64,000 nt of DNA. It comes from Natrialba asiatica DSM 12278 (GTDB lineage Archaea; Halobacteriota; Halobacteria; Halobacteriales; Natrialbaceae). The notes under the pieces were generated by a model. That model was not told the DNA's origin. It ran no database searches and saw nothing but the letters and a program-made list of their open reading frames with translations. The stretch lies in assembly GCF_000337555.1 (NCBI RefSeq), contig NZ_AOIO01000021.1:207852-271851 (forward strand), read 5' to 3'. The position numbers were made by a program, and so were the translations under genes. Positions 60,551 through 64,000 of this stretch are shown in pieces (the stretch's first letter is position 1; every line of letters begins with the position of its first letter).

Positions 60551-60874
60551 CTAGAACTGGTACCGTCGCTCGTCGTCCATCGTCGGATACTGGTCCGCAC
60601 CGGTCATCTCGTCGAAGGTCATCCCAGAGAGGTACTCGTCGTACGTGACGTCGAAGCCCGACCGGAGGTGGAAATCGAGCGATCCGGTCTCGACGCTCGA
60701 CTGAAAGAGCATGTGGATCGCGCGCCGAACGAGTTCGTCCGTTTCGTCGGGTTCGAGCGCCGTTTCGAGCATCGCGAGTTCGTTTCTGGTTTCGCGGTCG
60801 AGCGAGACGGTGAGGTCGTCGTCGAACTCGCTGTAGGAGTCTTGCATTGCCGCGGAGAGGTCGTCGAGGCTCAT
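60551..60874 (-). CDS. Small acidic haloarchaeal protein, possible ribbon-helix-helix
   Basis: A 107-residue protein of unknown function: MSLDDLSAAMQDSYSEFDDD, LTVSLDRETRNELAMLETAL, EPDETDELVRRAIHMLFQSS and the end GMTFDEMTGADQYPTMDDER. The segment with a strand, then two helices (LTVSLDRE... TDELVRRAIHMLF) looks like a ribbon-helix-helix core, which would bind DNA, but it is not a confident match. The upstream extension to 61006 is basic; the ATG at 60874 is chosen. It is downstream of the Dus-like gene on the same strand. Confidence 0.65.
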   Translation of the reverse strand: MSLDDLSAAMQDSYSEFDDDLTVSLDRETRNELAMLETALEPDETDELVRRAIHMLFQSSVETGSLDFHLRSGFDVTYDEYLSGMTFDEMTGADQYPTMDDERRYQF

Positions 60875-60953
60875 AGCGGGTGGAGGTGTGCCCGTTGGAA
60901 AATCTTTTCGTGGTTTCGCTGTCGCGTCCCGTGGACGTCGGCGGGTGGGCACA

Positions 60954-61712
60954 TTATGAACTCGAGTCGGCGTTCGCTCGCTCGCCGAGCCGTCGCGTTG
61001 CAGCATCGCGAACGCGGGAGAGCACGACGGGGTTGTCGCTCGGCCGGCCGACGCTCACCGCGTCGGCCCCGTATTCGGCGTACTCGCGGACGGTTTCGTC
61101 GTCGCGGACGCCGTTGTTGGCGACGACGAACAGGTCCGTCGCGGCGGTGATGTCGCCGATGATCGACTCGGTGTCCATCGCGTCGACGTGGACGAACGAG
61201 GCCCCTGCGCGTTCGAGTTCACGAGCGAGTGCCGGCAGTTCGACGCCGGGAACCTCCGCGCGGACTTTCGCGCCGACGGTGGCACCGGTGGCTGCGGCCG
61301 CCTCGACGTAGCCGGTGAGTCGCTCGCGGTCGGCCAGTAACGTCTCGCCGCAGCCGACGGCGCAGAGTTCGTCCTGTCTGCAGTGGGCGTTGATCTCGAG
61401 GAAGGCGTCGTGGCCGTCACAGATGCGAGCCGCCTCGACGATCGGGTCCGGCGTCGCACTGCGGACGTTGAACGCGGGCTGGATCGGCGCGTCCGCCAGG
61501 GCCTCGAGTTCGCGATCGAGAAAGGCGAGCGGATCGTCCGGAATGAACTCGGTGCGGTCGCGGGCGACGAGTTCTCGCGCCGCTGCTCTGGCGTCTGCGT
61601 CGAGGGCGATGCCGCCGAGGAACGCGGCCCCGGCGTATTCGGAACCGGCGCGCGCCCAGTCGGCGTTCGATTCGCCGCTGAGGCTGGCGAGTGCGAGCGG
61701 AGGGGTGAACAT
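60954..61712 (-). CDS. Dus-like FMN-binding TIM-barrel protein
   Basis: A 252-residue protein related to tRNA-dihydrouridine synthases, FMN-dependent enzymes that reduce uridine in tRNA. The usual N-x-G-C-P of the active site reads EINAHCRQDELCAVGCGETL, so the catalytic Cys is kept but its neighbours are changed; the later VGAKVRAEVPGV and VANNGVRDDETVREY match the FMN-binding loops. Residues for tRNA binding are absent, as in a short archaeal subgroup whose substrate is unknown. It begins right after cofD, with no gap, so the two form an operon. Confidence 0.8.
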   Translation of the reverse strand: MFTPPLALASLSGESNADWARAGSEYAGAAFLGGIALDADARAAARELVARDRTEFIPDDPLAFLDRELEALADAPIQPAFNVRSATPDPIVEAARICDGHDAFLEINAHCRQDELCAVGCGETLLADRERLTGYVEAAAATGATVGAKVRAEVPGVELPALARELERAGASFVHVDAMDTESIIGDITAATDLFVVANNGVRDDETVREYAEYGADAVSVGRPSDNPVVLSRVRDAATRRLGERANADSSS

Positions 61713-62705
61713 TCAACTGACGATGTCGATCGCTTCGGCGACCGCACGGATAACTCGTCTGGCATCCGCTTGGGAGTCGATTCGGATGTCCGTCTGGATC
61801 GTCGGGCGGTCGAACTCGGCGTCGTCGTCCGTGTCGATCACGTACGCGTCGGCGAACGGATAGGCGGTCGCGAGTCCGGACGTACTCGGTTCTGCGTTGA
61901 CCGCCTGCATCAACTCGCCGGCCGGCCCGGAGAAGGCGTCGTCGCCGAGGAACGGGGAGACGACGACGACGGTCGTCTGGGCGAGGGCGTCAGCAAACCC
62001 GGGCAGCGCGAGCATCGGTCCGATACTCGTTACCGGATTCGATGGGCCGATGACGACGGTATCGTCGAGCGCCTCGAGCACGCCCGGCGCTGGCTCTGCC
62101 GTGGACGATCCGCGGAACTCGACGGTGTCGACGGACGGCTCGCCCCGACGACCGACCCAGTACTCCTGAAAGTGCATCATTCCCTCCGGCGTGTGAATGA
62201 GACTCGCAACGGGGTCGTTACTCATCGGCAGGAGGTCGACGTCGAGTCCGAACGCGTCGGCGAGTCGCGCGGTCGCCTCGCTCAGCGTCTGCCCCTGATC
62301 GAGGAGACTCGTTCGCGTGATGTGGACGGCCCGGTCCCGGTCGCCGATCGTCATGAACTCGGCAACTCCGGAGAAACGCCGCCAGCTCGCGAGTTCGCGG
62401 CCGGTAGTCTGTTTTTCCGTCGGAAGGTATTGCGGTCCCTCGGGAAGGTCGGCGGCGGAAGCGATGTCCATCAGCGCCGAATTGGTTCGATGCGTGTCGT
62501 CGTCGATGCCCCACCATCGCTCTCGGTCGAGGATCCCACCGCCCTGAAAGAGCAACGTATCGACGTCCGGCGAGACGAATAGTCCGCCGAGTTCGATGTC
62601 GTCGCCCGTGTTGGCGACGATCGTCGTCTCCTCCGGTGAGAACGCCACGCCGGCACCGTCTAACAATTTCGGCGTTCCGGTGCCCCCGGAGAGGAAGGTA
62701 ACCAT
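61713..62705 (-). CDS. cofD: 2-phospho-L-lactate transferase CofD
   Basis: Joins the activated lactyl (or related) group to Fo, forming coenzyme F420-0. The 330-residue protein starts [19 protein letters not shown], the family signature, then [20 protein letters not shown] and [20 protein letters not shown], and [20 protein letters not shown], which bind the substrate and metal. Length and order match the family. F420 serves oxidoreductases and photolyases in haloarchaea. The ATG at 62705 is usual; a start at 62762 adds a basic head. The Dus-like gene follows directly. Confidence 0.95.
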   Translation of the reverse strand: MVTFLSGGTGTPKLLDGAGVAFSPEETTIVANTGDDIELGGLFVSPDVDTLLFQGGGILDRERWWGIDDDTHRTNSALMDIASAADLPEGPQYLPTEKQTTGRELASWRRFSGVAEFMTIGDRDRAVHITRTSLLDQGQTLSEATARLADAFGLDVDLLPMSNDPVASLIHTPEGMMHFQEYWVGRRGEPSVDTVEFRGSSTAEPAPGVLEALDDTVVIGPSNPVTSIGPMLALPGFADALAQTTVVVVSPFLGDDAFSGPAGELMQAVNAEPSTSGLATAYPFADAYVIDTDDDAEFDRPTIQTDIRIDSQADARRVIRAVAEAIDIVS

Positions 62706-62799
62706 ATCCCAGACTCTCGCCTGTGAGTACTTAATCACTTGTGGCCACGGCCGTGGTACCACTGCTCACTGACCGGGCCGACGGCGCGACGAAGACCGG

Positions 62800-63603
62800 C
62801 TACTGGTTCCAGGGTGCGTCGGCGGGATCGACCACCCGCTCGCCGCGATCGAGTTCGCTGATCTCGCTGAACTCGTCCTCGCTGAGATCGATCTCGCGCG
62901 CCGCGTAGTTCTCGCGGATGTGGTCGCCGGTCGCTTTGGGAATCGGGACGACGCCGTCGCGCTGGAGGTGCCAGGCGAGCGCGATCTGGATCGGATCGGA
63001 ATCGTGGGCGGCCGCGATCTCCTGGAGCGTCTCGCTCTCGGCGAGTTCGCCGCGGGCGATCGGGCAGTATGCGACGGTCCGTATCTCTCGCTCTCGGGCG
63101 ATTGAGACGAGGTCGTCTTGCTGGAGCCACGGGTGGAGTTCGATCTGGTGGGCGAGAAGCGGCGACTCGAGGGTGTCGACGGCCTCCCGGAGGAGATCCG
63201 GGGTGAAGTTGCTCACGCCGACGTGGCGGGTCAGTCCCTGCGTTCGGGCCTCGTCGAACGCGGGAAGGGTGTCCGCCGGGTCGTAGGCACCGGTCGGCCA
63301 GTGAACGTACAGCAGGTCGACGGTATCGACGCCGAGGCGGTCGAGGCTCTCGCGGGTCGTCTCGAGAACGTCGTCGCCGGCCAGGTTCGAGGGGTGGACC
63401 TTCGTCGCGAGGAAGATCTCGTCGCGGTCGACATCGGTTTGCTCGAGGGCGCGACCGACGGCCCGTTCGTTGTCGTACATCTGGGCGGTGTCGACGTGTC
63501 TGTAGCCCGTTTCGAGTGCCGTGACGACGGCGTCGGTACAGCTCTCGCCGTCGTGGCCGGACGTGCCGAATCCCGGCTGTGGAAGTCGTGTGGGTGAGGA
63601 CAC
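62800..63603 (-). CDS. Aldo/keto reductase
   Basis: An NADPH-dependent reductase of 267 residues. The TIM barrel shows GYRHVDTAQMYDNERAVGRA with the catalytic Asp and Tyr, TKVHPSNLAGDD with the catalytic Lys, VDLLYVHWPTGAYDPADTLP with the His, and the cofactor region PIPKATGDHIRENYAAREID. All four catalytic residues are there. The substrate is unknown, and such enzymes often act on methylglyoxal, 2,5-diketogluconate or other small carbonyls. The start is a GTG at 63603; a short-period gggaac-like tract lies directly upstream (63650-63698). Confidence 0.9.
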   Translation of the reverse strand: MSSPTRLPQPGFGTSGHDGESCTDAVVTALETGYRHVDTAQMYDNERAVGRALEQTDVDRDEIFLATKVHPSNLAGDDVLETTRESLDRLGVDTVDLLYVHWPTGAYDPADTLPAFDEARTQGLTRHVGVSNFTPDLLREAVDTLESPLLAHQIELHPWLQQDDLVSIAREREIRTVAYCPIARGELAESETLQEIAAAHDSDPIQIALAWHLQRDGVVPIPKATGDHIRENYAAREIDLSEDEFSEISELDRGERVVDPADAPWNQ

Positions 63604-63699
63604 GTTCGACCGTACGCCGAGGTCGTACTCGGGCGTGGGGGAACCGGCAAATGGGAACGGAAACGGGACCGGGAGCGAAAACGAGAACGAGAACGGACG

Positions 63700-64000
63700 T
63701 CAGTCGACGATCCAGTCCGCGAAACTGCCCTCGAGCAGCGTCTCGCGCTGCCGGTCGACGTACCGTCGTTGCATCGTTTCGATCGCCGTCTCGAGATCCG
63801 CACCCTCTGCCACCGCCGCGCGAACCTGCTCGCGTTTCCACCGGGCCGGCGTCACCTGCTGACGGACGCGCCGGCGCAGCGGGTAAAGGTACTTCGCCGC
63901 CTGCTCGTCGGTCAGTCCGCGGGTTGTCAGGCCGTCCTCGGCGTGTGCGAGCAGGTCGTCGTAGAGCGCCAGCGTGTCCGTCGTTTCCTTGCCGTCGTTC
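63700..64000 (-). CDS. C-terminal part of an unrecognised helical protein (cut by window edge)
   Basis: The last 99 codons of a minus-strand gene run from the window end to a TGA at 63700-63702. The sequence is helical and charged: TTDTLALYDDLLAHAEDGLT, TDEQAAKYLYPLRRRVRQQV, PARWKREQVRAAVAEGADLE and the end RQRETLLEGSFADWIVD. I do not recognise it with confidence; a glutamate-cysteine ligase-type or carboxylate-amine ligase C-terminus is only a loose idea. There is no other gene between it and the aldo/keto reductase downstream. Confidence 0.65.
   Translation of the reverse strand, partial: NDGKETTDTLALYDDLLAHAEDGLTTRGLTDEQAAKYLYPLRRRVRQQVTPARWKREQVRAAVAEGADLETAIETMQRRYVDRQRETLLEGSFADWIVD

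Noticed and set aside
1..64000. Search for CRISPR arrays, insertion sequences and prophage genes
   Set aside because: No regularly spaced repeats, no transposase or integrase and no structural phage genes were seen. The short-period tracts are too short in unit length and not spaced as CRISPR repeats.

Overview
The window is a stretch of haloarchaeal (class Halobacteria) chromosome. The evidence is archaeal information-processing genes (TFB, TFS, topoisomerase VI, ribosomal protein S8e, a proteasome), Tat-dependent lipoproteins with an RR motif followed by a lipobox, coenzyme F420 synthesis (cofD), c-di-AMP synthesis of the DacZ type, high GC, very acidic proteins, and many leaderless genes whose TATA-like box lies about 25-30 bp before the start codon. 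The genus cannot be fixed from sequence alone; a Natrialbales member such as Natrinema or Haloterrigena is a guess.

Layout. 1-5.4 kb: the 5' end of a probable zinc alcohol dehydrogenase, then the phosphate transporter operon pstSCAB (minus strand) facing a divergent PhoU-type regulator with an AbrB-like N-terminus. 5.4-12.6 kb: a membrane protein, a SnoaL-like protein, S8e, a PQQ-propeller lipoprotein, a probable gene remnant, malic enzyme, phosphopantetheine adenylyltransferase, a one-cyclin mini-TFB and a zinc microprotein. 12.6-15.1 kb: tRNA-Leu(UAG) with a 21-bp copy of its 3' end 104 bp downstream, then an apparently AT-richer islet with an ABC-2 exporter. 16.2-17.9 kb: dacZ-mscS. 17.9-26.5 kb: a nucleoside uptake and salvage block (sugar-phosphate mutase, BMP lipoprotein, ATPase, two permeases, cytidine deaminase, uridine phosphorylase). 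27-28.6 kb: a beta-alpha proteasome operon behind an 18-bp palindrome. 28.6-37 kb: a zinc regulator, moaC, NAD(P)HX repair, a phage-type protein, acylphosphatase, membrane proteins, an OGG1-type glycosylase, DUF555 and UPF0058 proteins, a microprotein and a full-length TFB.

37.3-46.6 kb: an MBL-fold protein, an Nramp-fold carrier without the metal motifs, a MazG-like protein plus methyltransferase, topoisomerase VI (A and B overlapping), a winged-helix regulator and an M24-fold protein that has lost metal ligands. 46.6-54.6 kb: heme A synthase, a Bat-type HTH regulator, a uracil-DNA glycosylase-like protein, a J-domain membrane protein, DNA polymerase IV, TFS and a RFAP-synthase-like GHMP protein. 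54.7-64 kb: ilvD, a microprotein, FAD synthetase, a JAMM protease, an S1/OB-DHH phosphoesterase, two small conserved proteins, a Dus-like FMN protein with cofD, an aldo/keto reductase and a partial gene.

Most of the window is housekeeping chromosome. I see no CRISPR array, no intact insertion sequence and no prophage. The most unusual items are the linked proteasome pair with its palindrome, the variant sugar loop in the mutase beside the nucleoside operon, the two proteins that keep a fold but lose its metal site (Nramp-like and M24-like), one TATA box placed to serve two divergent genes, the tRNA-linked islet, and recurrent short-period microsatellite tracts that seem to generate low-complexity protein extensions.
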